DNA of 64,000 nucleotides from Palsa-504 sp963835775 (GTDB lineage Bacteria; Actinomycetota; Actinomycetes; Streptosporangiales; Streptosporangiaceae). Position 1 is the first letter of the stretch; every line of letters begins with the position of its first letter. Below, piece after piece: positions 51,175-63,907 of the stretch. The stretch lies in NCBI GenBank assembly GCA_963835775.1, contig CAWIHB010000025.1:186001-250000 (forward strand), given 5' to 3'. Both the position numbers and the translations under genes were made by a program. Below the pieces are notes generated by a model. The model was not told the DNA's origin. It saw only the letters and a program-made list of their open reading frames with translations, and ran no database searches.

Positions 51175-51714
51175 GTGGCCGTACGTCGGGTCATCGTTGG
51201 CGTAGACGGTTCGCTCGGCAGCCTGCAGGCACTGCGGTACGCAGAGACCGAGGCGCGGCAGCGGGACGTGCCGCTGGTGCCGGTGATCGCCTGGGTCCCG
51301 CCGGGCGGGGATATGGCCGAACGCAGGCATTCCTCGCCCTACCTGCGCAAGATCTGGCGCGAGGCCGCCTGGGAGCGGCTGCGCGCGGCGTTCGATGACG
51401 GCCTGGGCGGGATGCCCGCCGACCTGCGCGTCGAGCCGCACGTCGAGCGGGGCGACACCGGCCCCGTGCTGGTGGACATCGCCAGCCAGCCCGACGACCT
51501 GCTGGTCATCGGGACCGGCCGACGGGGCAGGCTCAGCCGGCTGCTGCGCGGCTCGGTCGGGCGTTACTGCCTGGCCCACGCCAGGTGCCCGGTGCTGGCC
51601 ATACCGCCGTCGGCGCTGATGGACGAGATCGGGCACGGGCTGCGGGCCTGGCATCGCCGCCACGTTCTGCTGCCGGGCAGCTTAACTCCGCCCGGCGCGC
51701 ATGGGTTCCGTTAG
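51175..51714 (+). CDS. Universal stress protein (UspA family)
   Basis: 179 residues from GTG 51175 with GGAGG upstream (VAVRRVIVGVDGSLGSLQAL). Single Usp domain with the ATP-binding motif GTGRRGRLSRLLRGSVGRYC (G2xG9G(S/T)) and CPVLAIP. Precedes the kdp operon by 135 nt; KdpD here also has a Usp domain. Confidence 0.9.
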   Translation: MAVRRVIVGVDGSLGSLQALRYAETEARQRDVPLVPVIAWVPPGGDMAERRHSSPYLRKIWREAAWERLRAAFDDGLGGMPADLRVEPHVERGDTGPVLVDIASQPDDLLVIGTGRRGRLSRLLRGSVGRYCLAHARCPVLAIPPSALMDEIGHGLRAWHRRHVLLPGSLTPPGAHGFR

Positions 51715-51792
51715 GAACCTGGGCGCGGCCGCATGGGTCCTGCAAGGCCGCTGATATTGGGGTGCCCCCAGACCGTTAACTAGGGATGTGCG

Positions 51793-51829
51793 TCCGGGCT
51801 TCAGGGTGCCCGGAACGCTGTCACCAGCG
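51793..51829 (+). promoter_or_regulatory. Two tandem hairpins in the kdp leader
   Basis: TCCGGGC (51793-51799) pairs with GCCCGGA (51808-51814); then CGCTG/CAGCG (51816-51829, loop TCAC). They end 20 nt before the first small kdp reading frame. This could be a regulatory leader or chance; I could not match a known riboswitch. Confidence 0.35.
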
Positions 51830-51849
51830 GTTCATCACTAGGAGTCACC

Positions 51850-51951
51850 GTGCCGTGGTACCTGACGGACTGGTTCTACGTGGTCCTGACGATCGTCGTC
51901 TTCGCCGTCCTGCTCCTCATCTTGAAGGGGATTGAGACCTTTGAGCGCTGA
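51850..51951 (+). CDS. Small membrane peptide at the head of the kdp operon
   Basis: 33 residues from GTG 51850 behind TAGGAG: VPWYLTDWFYVVLTIVVFAV, then LLLILKGIETFER. One membrane helix. Peptides of this kind precede kdpF in some actinobacterial kdp operons. Overlaps kdpF by 11 bases. Role unknown; probably stabilises the complex. Confidence 0.65.
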   Translation: MPWYLTDWFYVVLTIVVFAVLLLILKGIETFER

Positions 51952-52030
51952 GAACTGGATCGGCCTGATCGGTGGCATCGTGCTGACGATCTACCTGTTC
52001 GTGGCCCTCGTCCTTCCTGAGAGGTTCTGA
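51941..52030 (+). CDS. kdpF: KdpF small subunit
   Basis: 29 residues from TTG 51941 (LSAENWIGLIGGIVLTIYLF, then VALVLPERF). One helix ending in the typical PE(R/K)F tail of KdpF, which stabilises the KdpABC complex. Its stop overlaps the kdpA start as TGATG. Confidence 0.82.
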   Translation: MSAENWIGLIGGIVLTIYLFVALVLPERF

Positions 52031-53697
52031 TGAGTTCGACGCTCGCGGGCTGGCTGCAGTTCCTGCTGCTGTTCGCCGCCCTGGCGGCGTGCTACATCCC
52101 GCTCGGCAACTGGATCGCGCGCATCTTCACCGACTCCAAGCACTGGCGGGTGGAGCGCGGCATCTACAAGCTGACCGGGATTGACCCGGAAGCCGACATG
52201 CGGTGGACCGTCTATGTACGCTCCATCCTGGCCTTCTCGCTCGTCGCCGTGCTGTTCGTGTACCTGATCGAGCGGACCCAGCACTGGCTGTTCTGGGCGG
52301 TCGGGATGGCGAACGTCCCGACGGACACGGCGTGGAACACGGCCGTCTCGTTCACCACGAACACCAACTGGCAGAATTACGCCGGCGAAGCGACCATGGG
52401 CTACCTGACCCAGCAGGGCGCGCTGATGGTGCAGCAGTTCTTTTCGGCCGCGGTCGGACTGGCGGTCGCGATCGCGATGATCCGCGGCTTCACCCGGTCC
52501 CGGACCGACCGGCTGGGCAACTTCTGGGTCGACGTGACCCGCGGCATTGTCCGGCTGCTGATCCCGCTGGCGGTCATCGGCTGCCTGGTCCTGGTGGCCA
52601 GCGGGGCGATCGAGAACCTGGCCAACTACCACACGATCACCACGCTGTCCGGTGCCCACCAGACCATCCCCGGCGGCACGGTGGCCTCGCAGGAAGCCAT
52701 CAAGGACCTGGGCAACAACGGGGGCGGCTGGTTCAACACCAACGCGGCCCACCCGTTCGAGAGCCCGAATCCGTTCACGAACATCTTCATCGTCTTCATG
52801 CTGTTGCTGATCCCGTTCGCCACGCCGCGGGCGTTCGGCAAGATGGTCGGTGACAACCGGCAGGGCTACGCGCTGGTCGCCGTGATGGTGATCATCTGGG
52901 CGGCGGCGGTCGGCGGGATCAGCCTGTTCGAGGCCCACCTGGGCACCGCCGGAGCCGCGCCCCAGCTCGCGCACGGCGCGATGGAGGGCGTGGAGGTGAG
53001 AACCGGCACGCCGGGCTGCTCGGTGTTCGCGGCGTCGACCACGGTGACCTCCACCGGCTCGGTGAGCTGTTTCCATGATTCGCTGACGCCGTTCGGCGGC
53101 GGCATCGCGCTGTTCGACATCGCGCTGGGCGAGGTCGCGCCGGGCGGGATCGGGGCCGGCATGTACGGCATCCTGGTGCTGGCCATGGTCACGGTGTTCG
53201 TGGCCGGGCTGATGGTGGGCCGGACGCCGGAGTACATCGGCAAGAAGATCCGGCCGACCGAGATGAAGTACGCGTCGCTGTACTTCCTGACCCTGCCGGT
53301 GGTGATCCTGACCATGTCGGCGATCGCGATCGGCACCAAGTGGGGCCAGAGCGCGATCTTCAATCCCGGGCCGCACGGGCTGACCGAGGTCGTGTACGCG
53401 TACGCCTCGCAGGCCAACAACAACGGGTCGGCCTTCGCCGGCCTGGGCACGGCGGCGCCGTTCTACCAGATCACCGGCGGCATCACCATGCTGCTCGGCC
53501 GGTTCGCGCCGGAGATCTTCGCCCTGGGCCTGGCCGGGTCGCTGGCCAGACAGGCGCCCACCCCGGCCAGCGCCGGGACGCTGGATACCAGGACGCCGCT
53601 GTTCGTCGGCATGCTCGTCGGCGTGATCCTCATCCTCGTCGGCCTGACCTACTTCCCCGCGCTCGCGCTGGGCCCGTTCGCAGAAGGCCTCCATTGA
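52030..53697 (+). CDS. kdpA: Potassium-transporting ATPase subunit A
   Basis: 555 residues from ATG 52030. The K+-channel-like subunit of the KdpFABC high-affinity K+ pump, with four pore loops: SFTTNTNWQNYAGE (first), NNGGGWFNTNAAHPFESPNP (second), a third near HDSLTPFGGGIALFDIALGE, and a fourth GPHGLTEVVYAYASQANNNG. About ten helices. Full length for the family. Co-transcribed with kdpB, C. Confidence 0.96.
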   Translation: MSSTLAGWLQFLLLFAALAACYIPLGNWIARIFTDSKHWRVERGIYKLTGIDPEADMRWTVYVRSILAFSLVAVLFVYLIERTQHWLFWAVGMANVPTDTAWNTAVSFTTNTNWQNYAGEATMGYLTQQGALMVQQFFSAAVGLAVAIAMIRGFTRSRTDRLGNFWVDVTRGIVRLLIPLAVIGCLVLVASGAIENLANYHTITTLSGAHQTIPGGTVASQEAIKDLGNNGGGWFNTNAAHPFESPNPFTNIFIVFMLLLIPFATPRAFGKMVGDNRQGYALVAVMVIIWAAAVGGISLFEAHLGTAGAAPQLAHGAMEGVEVRTGTPGCSVFAASTTVTSTGSVSCFHDSLTPFGGGIALFDIALGEVAPGGIGAGMYGILVLAMVTVFVAGLMVGRTPEYIGKKIRPTEMKYASLYFLTLPVVILTMSAIAIGTKWGQSAIFNPGPHGLTEVVYAYASQANNNGSAFAGLGTAAPFYQITGGITMLLGRFAPEIFALGLAGSLARQAPTPASAGTLDTRTPLFVGMLVGVILILVGLTYFPALALGPFAEGLH

Positions 53698-53723
53698 GCG
53701 CCATTCAGTACCGGCTAGCGAGT

Positions 53724-53754
53724 AGGGGGCGGCGCCGGTTTCGCGGCGCCCCCT
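53724..53754 (+). other. Hairpin between kdpA and kdpB
   Basis: AGGGGGCG (53724-53731) pairs with CGCCCCCT (53747-53754) in the 136-bp kdpA-kdpB gap, unusually long inside a kdp operon. It may set subunit ratios or protect an mRNA end. Confidence 0.4.
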
Positions 53755-53833
53755 GCGAGCGGCCGGTGACCCACCTACGGCGAGAACCACAACGGGATCT
53801 GAATGGTCCGAATGTTCAAGGAGCACTGCACTG

Positions 53834-55965
<2,132 letters not shown>

Positions 55966-55969
<4 letters not shown>

Positions 55970-56613
55970 TCGGCATGAACCGCCTTCCCGTCATCGTCAG
56001 GCAGCACATCGCGGGGTTCCGCATCCTGCTGGTGTTCACCGTGATCTGCGGGTTCGTCTACCCGCTGGTCATGCTGGGCGTCGCCCAGGTGGCCTTCCAC
56101 AACAAGGCCAACGGCTCGCTGGTGAGCTACAACGGCCACGTCGTGGGGTCGGGCCTGCTGTGCCAGGAGTTCGTCGACGCCAAGGGCAACCCGCTGCCGC
56201 AGTACTTCCAGCCCCGGCCCTCCGACGCGGTGGTCAGCGGCGAGAAGAACGACTACGGCTGCGACCCGCTCTACTCGTCGGCCAGCAACCTCGGGCCGAC
56301 CAACCCGACCCAGGTCCAGCTGATCCAGCAGCGGCAGAAGCAGATCTCCGCGTTCGACCACGTGCCGGTCTCCCAGATCCCGGCCGACGCGGTGACCGCC
56401 TCCGGTTCCGGGCTCGACCCGGACATCTCGCCGGCGAACGCGTACATGCAGGTCGACCGGGTGGCCGCGGCCCGGAACCTGCCGGCCTCCGAGGTCCGCA
56501 ACCTGGTCACGCAGAACATCACCGGCCGCACGCTCGGCTTCCTGGGCGAGCCGACAGTCAACGTGCTGACGCTGAACATCCTGCTCGACGAACTGTCGGC
56601 CAAGTCCGGCTGA
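55966..56613 (+). CDS. kdpC: Potassium-transporting ATPase subunit C
   Basis: 215 residues from GTG 55966, coupled to kdpB (ATG 55975 is an alternative). One N-terminal helix (ILLVFTVICGFVYPLVMLGV), then the extracytosolic domain with the KdpC motifs YFQPRPS, SASNLGPTN and SGSGLDPDISP-AYMQVDRVAAAR. Assembles KdpFABC. Confidence 0.95.
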
Positions 56614-56618
56614 GCTTG

Positions 56619-57422
56619 ATGATGGCGGAGCTGGGGGACCCCCGGCCGGAACCGCAGGGGCCTCCCGGCGCCCCGGGTTCCGGCCGGGCCCGGCCGAGCG
56701 TGGTCCTCATCGTGGAGGATCAGCCCGAGCTGACGCGCGCGCTGCGCATCAACCTGCGGGCCCGGCGGTACGAGGTGCACACCGCGCGGACCGGGCGGGA
56801 GGCCCTCGAGGCGGCCGCCGAGCAGTCGCCTGACGCGATCATCCTCGACCTGGGCCTGCCCGACATCGACGGCACCGAGGTGATCGTCGAGCTGCGCCGG
56901 TGGTACAGGGCGCCCATCATCGTGCTGTCCGGCCGGACCAGCCCCGGCGACAAGATCGGCGCCCTGGACGTCGGGGCCGACGACTACGTGACCAAGCCGT
57001 TCGCCATGGCCGAGCTGCTGGCCCGGCTGCGCGCCGCGCTGCGCCGCGACGAGGGCGAGCCCAGCTCAGGCGAGCCGCGCCTGGCCCGGATCGGGCAGTG
57101 GCTGGTCAACCTCACCGCGCATCAGGTGACGCGGGCCGCGCCCGGAGATGGAGCCCCGGCCGGCCCCGACGCCGGGGGCTCGGGGATGACGCTGCGGCTC
57201 ACGCCCACCGAATGGCGGATTATGGAGATCCTGGTCGGCCGGCCGGGCCAGCTGGTCGGTTCGGCGGAGATCCTCACCGGGGTCTGGGGCCCGGGCTTCG
57301 GCCAGCGCACCAACTATCTCCGCTTCCACATGGCCCGCCTGCGCGGCAAGCTGGAGGACAACCCATCGCGTCCCCGCCACCTGCTCACCGAACCTGGCAT
57401 GGGCTACCGCTACCAGCCGTGA
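56619..57422 (+). CDS. kdpE: KdpE-type response regulator, first copy
   Basis: 267 residues from ATG 56619; ATG 56622 is equivalent. An extra about 26-residue Pro/Gly N-terminus precedes the receiver (VVLIVEDQPELTRALRINLR), phospho-Asp in AIILDLGLPDIDG, Lys in DYVTKPFAM. Winged helix LRLTPTEWRIMEILVGRPGQ, end TEPGMGYRYQP, a KdpE trait. It follows kdpC by five bases, but the sensor kdpD lies 2 kb further with its own KdpE. Confidence 0.88.
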   Translation: MMAELGDPRPEPQGPPGAPGSGRARPSVVLIVEDQPELTRALRINLRARRYEVHTARTGREALEAAAEQSPDAIILDLGLPDIDGTEVIVELRRWYRAPIIVLSGRTSPGDKIGALDVGADDYVTKPFAMAELLARLRAALRRDEGEPSSGEPRLARIGQWLVNLTAHQVTRAAPGDGAPAGPDAGGSGMTLRLTPTEWRIMEILVGRPGQLVGSAEILTGVWGPGFGQRTNYLRFHMARLRGKLEDNPSRPRHLLTEPGMGYRYQP

Positions 57423-57575
57423 CGAACCGGCTGGCGGATAGACCGTCCGCGGCTGCGCGAAATACCGCAGAATGTGGTGCGCAGGGCAATCAAGGCGGTA
57501 CAGCGCCGGTCCGGCCTGTTCTTCAACGGCGCCAGGTTAGCCTGGGAGGCGCAGGACACGGCAGCGGGAGCGTAG

Positions 57576-59294
<1,719 letters not shown>

Positions 59295-59396
59295 CCAGGC
59301 CGCCTGGCCATGCTTCACAATGGGTATACGCCGCCGCGATGAGCAGGCTGACCAGCAGTCAGAAGCCAGCAGTGAGAAGAAGGAAACAGGCGCGAG

Positions 59397-62075
59397 ATGG
59401 CTGACAGCGATGGCCGGCTGAGCGCCGACCAGTCGGACCCGGCGGCCGGTTCCGGAGCACGGCCCGGCCGTGGTCACCTGCGGATCTACCTCGGATCGGC
59501 GGCGGGCGTGGGCAAGACCTACGCCATGCTCAATGAGGGGCACCGCCGCATCGAACGCGGCGCCGACGTCGTGGTGGGGTTCGCCGAGGCGCACGGCCGC
59601 CCGCATACCAGCGCCCTGCTCGACGGCCTGGAGATCGTCCCCCGGGCCAAGCTGGAGTACCGCGGGGCGACCTTCGAAGAGATGGACGTGGACGCGGTCC
59701 TGGCCCGCCACCCGCAGATCGCGCTGGTCGACGAGTTCGCGCACACCAACGTGCCCGGCGCCCGCAACGAGAAGCGGTGGCAGGACGTCGAGGAACTGCT
59801 CGACGCCGGCATCGACGTGATCTCCGCGGTCAACATCCAGCACCTGGAATCGCTCAACAACGTGGTCGAGAAGATCACCGGCGTGCCGCAGCGGGAAACG
59901 GTCCCCGACGCCATCGTGCGCGCGGCCGACCAGGTCGAGATGGTGGACATGACGGCCGAGGCGCTGCGCCGCCGGATGGCGCACGGGAACATCTACCCGC
60001 CGGAAAAGATCGACGCCGCGCTGACCAACTACTTCCGCTCCGGGAACCTGTCCGCGCTGCGCGAACTGGCCCTGCTGTGGCTGGCGGACAAGGTCGACGA
60101 GGGGCTGCAGCGCTACCGCACCGAGCACAAGATCCAGGGCGCGTGGGAGGCCAGGGAGCGGGTGGTGGTCGCGCTCACCGGCGGGCCCGAGGGCAAGGCG
60201 CTGATCAGGCGGGCGGCCCGGATCGCCGCCCGGTCCTCCGGCGGTGACCTGCTCGCGGTGCACGTCACCAAGTCCGACGGCCTGACCGGCGCCGACCCGG
60301 CCGCGCTGGCCAGCCAGCGGCGGCTGGTCGAGTCGGTGGGCGGCACCTACCACCAGGTGGTCGGCGACGACATCCCCGAAGCCCTGCTCACCTTCGCCCG
60401 CGCCGAGAACGCCACCCAGCTGGTGCTCGGCGCCAGCCGCCGGTCCTGGCTGAGCGCGCTGCTCACCGGGCCGGGCATCGGATCCAGGACCATCCGCGGC
60501 TCCGGCGACATCGACGTGCACATCGTGACCCACGCGCACATGGGCCGCCGCCTGGGCCTGCCGCGGCCGCGGGGCGCGATCACGCTGCGGCGGCAGGTCA
60601 CCGGGTACGTGCTGGCCGCGGCGCTGCTGCCGGTGCTGACCGTGGTTCTGGCGGCACTGCGCAGCGGCCTGAACCTGACCAGCGACGTGCTCATGTTCCT
60701 GGTCGCAGTGATCCTGGTCGCCCTGGTCGGCGGATTCGTGCCGGCCGTGCTGGCCGCAATCGCCGGCTCGCTGCTGCTCAACTACTACTTCACCGCACCC
60801 ATCCACCTGTGGACGATCGCCCAGGCGAACAACGCCCTGGCGCTGGTCGTGTTCGTCATCGTGGGACTGCTGGTCAGCTGGGTGGTCGACATCGCGGCCC
60901 GGCGGACGAATCAGGCGGCCCGGGCCAACGCGGAATCGGAGCTGCTCACCACCACGGCCGGCAGCGTGCTGCGCGGCCAGCAGGGGCTCAGCGCCCTGCT
61001 GGACCGGATCAGGGAAGCGTTCGGCATGGACTCGGTCACGCTGCTCGAGTGCGCGGCCGCCGACGGTGACCAGCCCGCAGGAACCTCGGCCGAGCGGCTG
61101 CGGAGCACGCCGGGCAGCTGGCAGGTGGTGGCCAGCCGCGGCGTCCCCGCCGTCACCCAGCCGGGCGAGGCGGACGTCGAGGTGCCGGTCACCGATCGCC
61201 TGTCCCTGGCCCTGAAGGGCAGGCCGCTGCCCGCCGCCGACCGGCGGGTGCTCGGCGCGTTCGCGTCCTACGCGGCCGTGGCGCTCGACCAGCAGCGGCT
61301 GGCCGCCGAGGCGCAGGCGGCCAAGCCGATCGCGGCCGCCGACCGGATGCGGACCGCGTTGCTGGCCGCGGTCAGTCACGACCTGCGCACCCCGCTGGCG
61401 TCGGCCAAGGCCGCCGTGACCAGCCTGCGGTCCCGCGACGTGGACTGGGCCGCCGAAGACCACGACGAGCTGCTGGCCACGGCGGATGAATCGCTGGACC
61501 GGCTCACCCACCTGGTGGACAACCTGCTGGACATGAGCCGGCTGCAGGCCGGCGCGCTGTCGCTGTTCCCGCGTCCGGTCGGCCTGGACGAGATCGTGTC
61601 CCGCGCGCTGGACAGCCTGGACCCGGCCGCGCAGGGCATCACCGTCGACATACCGGAATCCCTGCCCGAGATCAACGTCGACCCGGCCATCCTGGAACGC
61701 ATCATCGTGAACCTGACCGAGAACGCGCTGCGCTACTCACCGGCCGGCCAGCCGCCGCTGCTGACCGCCAGCGCGCTCGGCGACCGGGTCGAGCTGCGCG
61801 TGGTCGACCGCGGGCCCGGCATACCGGAGAAGGACAGGGACCGGATGTTCGTGCCGTTCCAGCGGCTCGGCGACACCGACAACACGACCGGGGTCGGCCT
61901 CGGCCTGGCGTTGTCGCGCGGTCTGACCGAGGCCATGGGCGGCACGCTCACCGCGGAAGACACCCCAGGTGGCGGGCTGACCATGACCGTGTCGCTGCCG
62001 GTCGTCCCGCAGCAGCCCCACGAGCGCGAGCCCGGCCAGCGGGAAAGACAAGCGGCGGGAGAGACCGGCCCGTGA
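59397..62075 (+). CDS. kdpD: Osmosensitive K+ sensor histidine kinase
   Basis: 892 residues from ATG 59397. Order: KdpD N-terminal domain (about 25-240) with Walker A GSAAGVGKTYAMLNEGHRR and LVDEFAHTNVPGARNEKRWQ; Usp domain (about 250-375, VVVALTGGPEGKALIRRAAR, LGASRRSWLSALLTGPG); four helices (about 400-505); GAF-like segment; HisKA with phospho-His AAVSHDLRTPLASAKAAVTS; N box LTENALRYSPAG; G boxes DRGPGIP and GVGLGLALS. Senses K+ limitation and controls kdp through KdpE. Overlaps the second kdpE as GTGA. Confidence 0.96.
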   Translation: MADSDGRLSADQSDPAAGSGARPGRGHLRIYLGSAAGVGKTYAMLNEGHRRIERGADVVVGFAEAHGRPHTSALLDGLEIVPRAKLEYRGATFEEMDVDAVLARHPQIALVDEFAHTNVPGARNEKRWQDVEELLDAGIDVISAVNIQHLESLNNVVEKITGVPQRETVPDAIVRAADQVEMVDMTAEALRRRMAHGNIYPPEKIDAALTNYFRSGNLSALRELALLWLADKVDEGLQRYRTEHKIQGAWEARERVVVALTGGPEGKALIRRAARIAARSSGGDLLAVHVTKSDGLTGADPAALASQRRLVESVGGTYHQVVGDDIPEALLTFARAENATQLVLGASRRSWLSALLTGPGIGSRTIRGSGDIDVHIVTHAHMGRRLGLPRPRGAITLRRQVTGYVLAAALLPVLTVVLAALRSGLNLTSDVLMFLVAVILVALVGGFVPAVLAAIAGSLLLNYYFTAPIHLWTIAQANNALALVVFVIVGLLVSWVVDIAARRTNQAARANAESELLTTTAGSVLRGQQGLSALLDRIREAFGMDSVTLLECAAADGDQPAGTSAERLRSTPGSWQVVASRGVPAVTQPGEADVEVPVTDRLSLALKGRPLPAADRRVLGAFASYAAVALDQQRLAAEAQAAKPIAAADRMRTALLAAVSHDLRTPLASAKAAVTSLRSRDVDWAAEDHDELLATADESLDRLTHLVDNLLDMSRLQAGALSLFPRPVGLDEIVSRALDSLDPAAQGITVDIPESLPEINVDPAILERIIVNLTENALRYSPAGQPPLLTASALGDRVELRVVDRGPGIPEKDRDRMFVPFQRLGDTDNTTGVGLGLALSRGLTEAMGGTLTAEDTPGGGLTMTVSLPVVPQQPHEREPGQRERQAAGETGP

Positions 62076-62806
62076 CCAGGGTGCTTGTCGTTGACGACGA
62101 GCCGCAGATCCTCCGCGCGCTGCGGATCAACCTCCGGGTCCGCGACTACGAGGTGCAGGTCGCCAGCACCGGCGCCGAGGCGCTGCAGATGGCCAGTCAC
62201 CGTCCGCCGGACCTGGTCATCCTGGATCTCGGCCTGCCCGACCTGGACGGCGTCGAGGTGATCCAGGGCCTGCGCGGCTGGACCAAGGCGCCCATCATCG
62301 TGCTGTCCGGCCGGGCCGACAGCACGGACAAGGTCGAGGCGCTCGATGCCGGGGCGGATGACTACATCACCAAGCCGTTCGGGGTGGACGAGCTGCTGGC
62401 CCGGATGCGGGCCGCGGTCAGGCGGACCGGCACGGCCGAGGACCAGCCGCGGATCAAGCTCGGGCCCCTGGTCATCGACCTGGCCGCCAAGCGGGTCATC
62501 AGGCAGGCCGCGGTCCCGGCGGGTGCCGACGGTGCGGCGGCTGAGGACATCAGGCTCACCCCGACCGAGTGGCACCTGCTCGAGGTGCTGCTCCGCAACC
62601 CGGGCAAGCTGCTGTCCCGCAACCAGCTGCTGACCGAGGTGTGGGGGCCGGGGTACGCCGACGCCACCGGGAACCTGCGCCTGTACATGGCGCAGCTGCG
62701 CCGCAAGCTGGAACCCGACCCGGCCCGCCCGCGCTGGCTGATCACCGAGCCGGGCATGGGCTACCGGTACCAGCCGAGCCCGGAGAACGACCCTGCCGCC
62801 CCGTAG
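62072..62806 (+). CDS. kdpE: KdpE-type response regulator, second copy
   Basis: 244 residues from GTG 62072. Receiver VLVVDDEPQILRALRINLRV, phospho-Asp in LVILDLGLPDLDG, Lys in DYITKPFGV; winged helix IRLTPTEWHLLEVLLRNPGK, end TEPGMGYRYQPSPEND. Coupled to kdpD, so this is the cognate partner. About half the residues match the first copy. Confidence 0.94.
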   Translation: MTRVLVVDDEPQILRALRINLRVRDYEVQVASTGAEALQMASHRPPDLVILDLGLPDLDGVEVIQGLRGWTKAPIIVLSGRADSTDKVEALDAGADDYITKPFGVDELLARMRAAVRRTGTAEDQPRIKLGPLVIDLAAKRVIRQAAVPAGADGAAAEDIRLTPTEWHLLEVLLRNPGKLLSRNQLLTEVWGPGYADATGNLRLYMAQLRRKLEPDPARPRWLITEPGMGYRYQPSPENDPAAP

Positions 62807-62818
62807 CGGTAAGCCTGG

Positions 62819-63526
62819 CTACCAGGGGTACGGCTGGCCGTCCCGGGTGAAGGTGCCGGTCGGGCCGCCGTTGGGAATCGTCACCCCCCAGATGACGCTG
62901 GCCGCGGCCTGACTCAGCGAACGGCCTTCAGGATGGGAGGGGCTGGCGGGCCAGCCCGGGCAGACCGCGTTGACCAGGATGCCGTCCCGGGCCAGTTCCC
63001 CGGCCAGCAGCCGGGTCAGCGCGTTGAGGCCCGCCTTGGACACCCCGTAAGCCGGGGAGCCGCCGCTCATGGTGGCGATCGAGCCGCCCTCGCTGCTCAC
63101 GTTGACGATCCTCGGCCGCGCGCTGGAGCGGAGCATGGGCAGCAGTGCGTGTATGACCCGCCAGGGCCCGAACAGGTTGACGTCGATGGCTTCGGCCACC
63201 GTGCCCAGCTCGACGTTGCTCGCGGTCGCCCACCGGTCGTACATGGTGGAGGCGTTGTTGACCAGCACGTCGGTCCGGCCGAAGCGGCCCTTGACCCAAT
63301 CGGCCATGGCGGCCACGCTCATCGAGTTGTCCACCTCGAGCTGGCAGGCGACGATCCGGTTGCCTTCCGGGTCAAGCTCCTTGGCGGCCAGTTCGCCCTT
63401 ACGCAGGTCACGGGAGCCGAGCACCACTCCGAAGCCGAGCAGGGCCAGCTGGCGGCACACCTCGCGGCCCACACCGCGGTTACCGCCGCTTACCACGGCC
63501 ACCGGCAGATCAAAGGGCACGGGCAC
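62819..63526 (-). CDS. Short-chain dehydrogenase/reductase
   Basis: 235 residues from GTG 63526 (VPVPFDLPVAVVSGGNRGVG). Classical SDR: VVSGGNRGVGREVCRQLALL (cofactor loop), LVNNAST, and the Ser-Tyr-Lys triad VNVSSEGGSIATMSGGSPAY, then GVSKAG. It resembles carbonyl-reductase-type SDRs, with an Arg (SRDLRKG) after strand 2 that favours NADPH. Convergent with kdpE copy 2. Confidence 0.9.
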   Translation of the reverse strand: MPVPFDLPVAVVSGGNRGVGREVCRQLALLGFGVVLGSRDLRKGELAAKELDPEGNRIVACQLEVDNSMSVAAMADWVKGRFGRTDVLVNNASTMYDRWATASNVELGTVAEAIDVNLFGPWRVIHALLPMLRSSARPRIVNVSSEGGSIATMSGGSPAYGVSKAGLNALTRLLAGELARDGILVNAVCPGWPASPSHPEGRSLSQAAASVIWGVTIPNGGPTGTFTRDGQPYPW

Positions 63527-63780
63527 CGCCAGCGCCGACTGGGATCGCGACGTTTACCATCCGGATCGCGGCTGCAGACCTCGGCCTACTGGCCGGGAAG
63601 TGAAACGCCGCTCCACCTCCCCTGAAATGTCGGTGCTGTACCGTACATTATTCTCATCCGCAATAATCAAGCGGGCATATGCACCGCCTACTGGTCGCGG
63701 CTCGAATCCTAGTCCTTCCGGGGCTATGGAGGATGCCAAGGCAGTCAATGTCATCGGGGCAATGTCATCGGGCATCTTGG

Positions 63781-63897
63781 CATCGGGACAGGGCATCTTG
63801 GCATCGGGACAGGGCATCTTGGCATCGGGACAGGGCATCTTGGCATCGGGACAGGGCATCTTGGCATCGGGACAGGGCATCTTGGCATCGGGACAGG
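63781..63897. repeat. 21-bp minisatellite, five and a half copies
   Basis: catcgggacagggcatcttgg is repeated five times exactly (63781-63885) plus a partial copy to 63897; degraded units lie just before (63748-63780). It fills part of the 381-bp gap between the SDR and the right-edge gene. The minus-strand frame through it would encode PCPDAKM repeats, which I do not consider a real protein. The rest of the gap is A/T-richer and holds no gene I can support. Confidence 0.93.
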
Positions 63898-63907
63898 GGC
63901 GTTTCGT

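Noticed and set aside
51720..51850. c-di-AMP (ydaO-type) riboswitch before kdp
   Set aside because: I could not place the conserved core by eye; needs a covariance-model search.
53724..53754. kdpA-kdpB hairpin as a full terminator
   Set aside because: No T-run, and kdpB and kdpC must be expressed with kdpA; kept only as a possible processing or attenuation site.
63554..63880. Minus-strand frame with PCPDAKM repeats
   Set aside because: It is the 21-bp minisatellite translated, with no ribosome site or recognisable domain.
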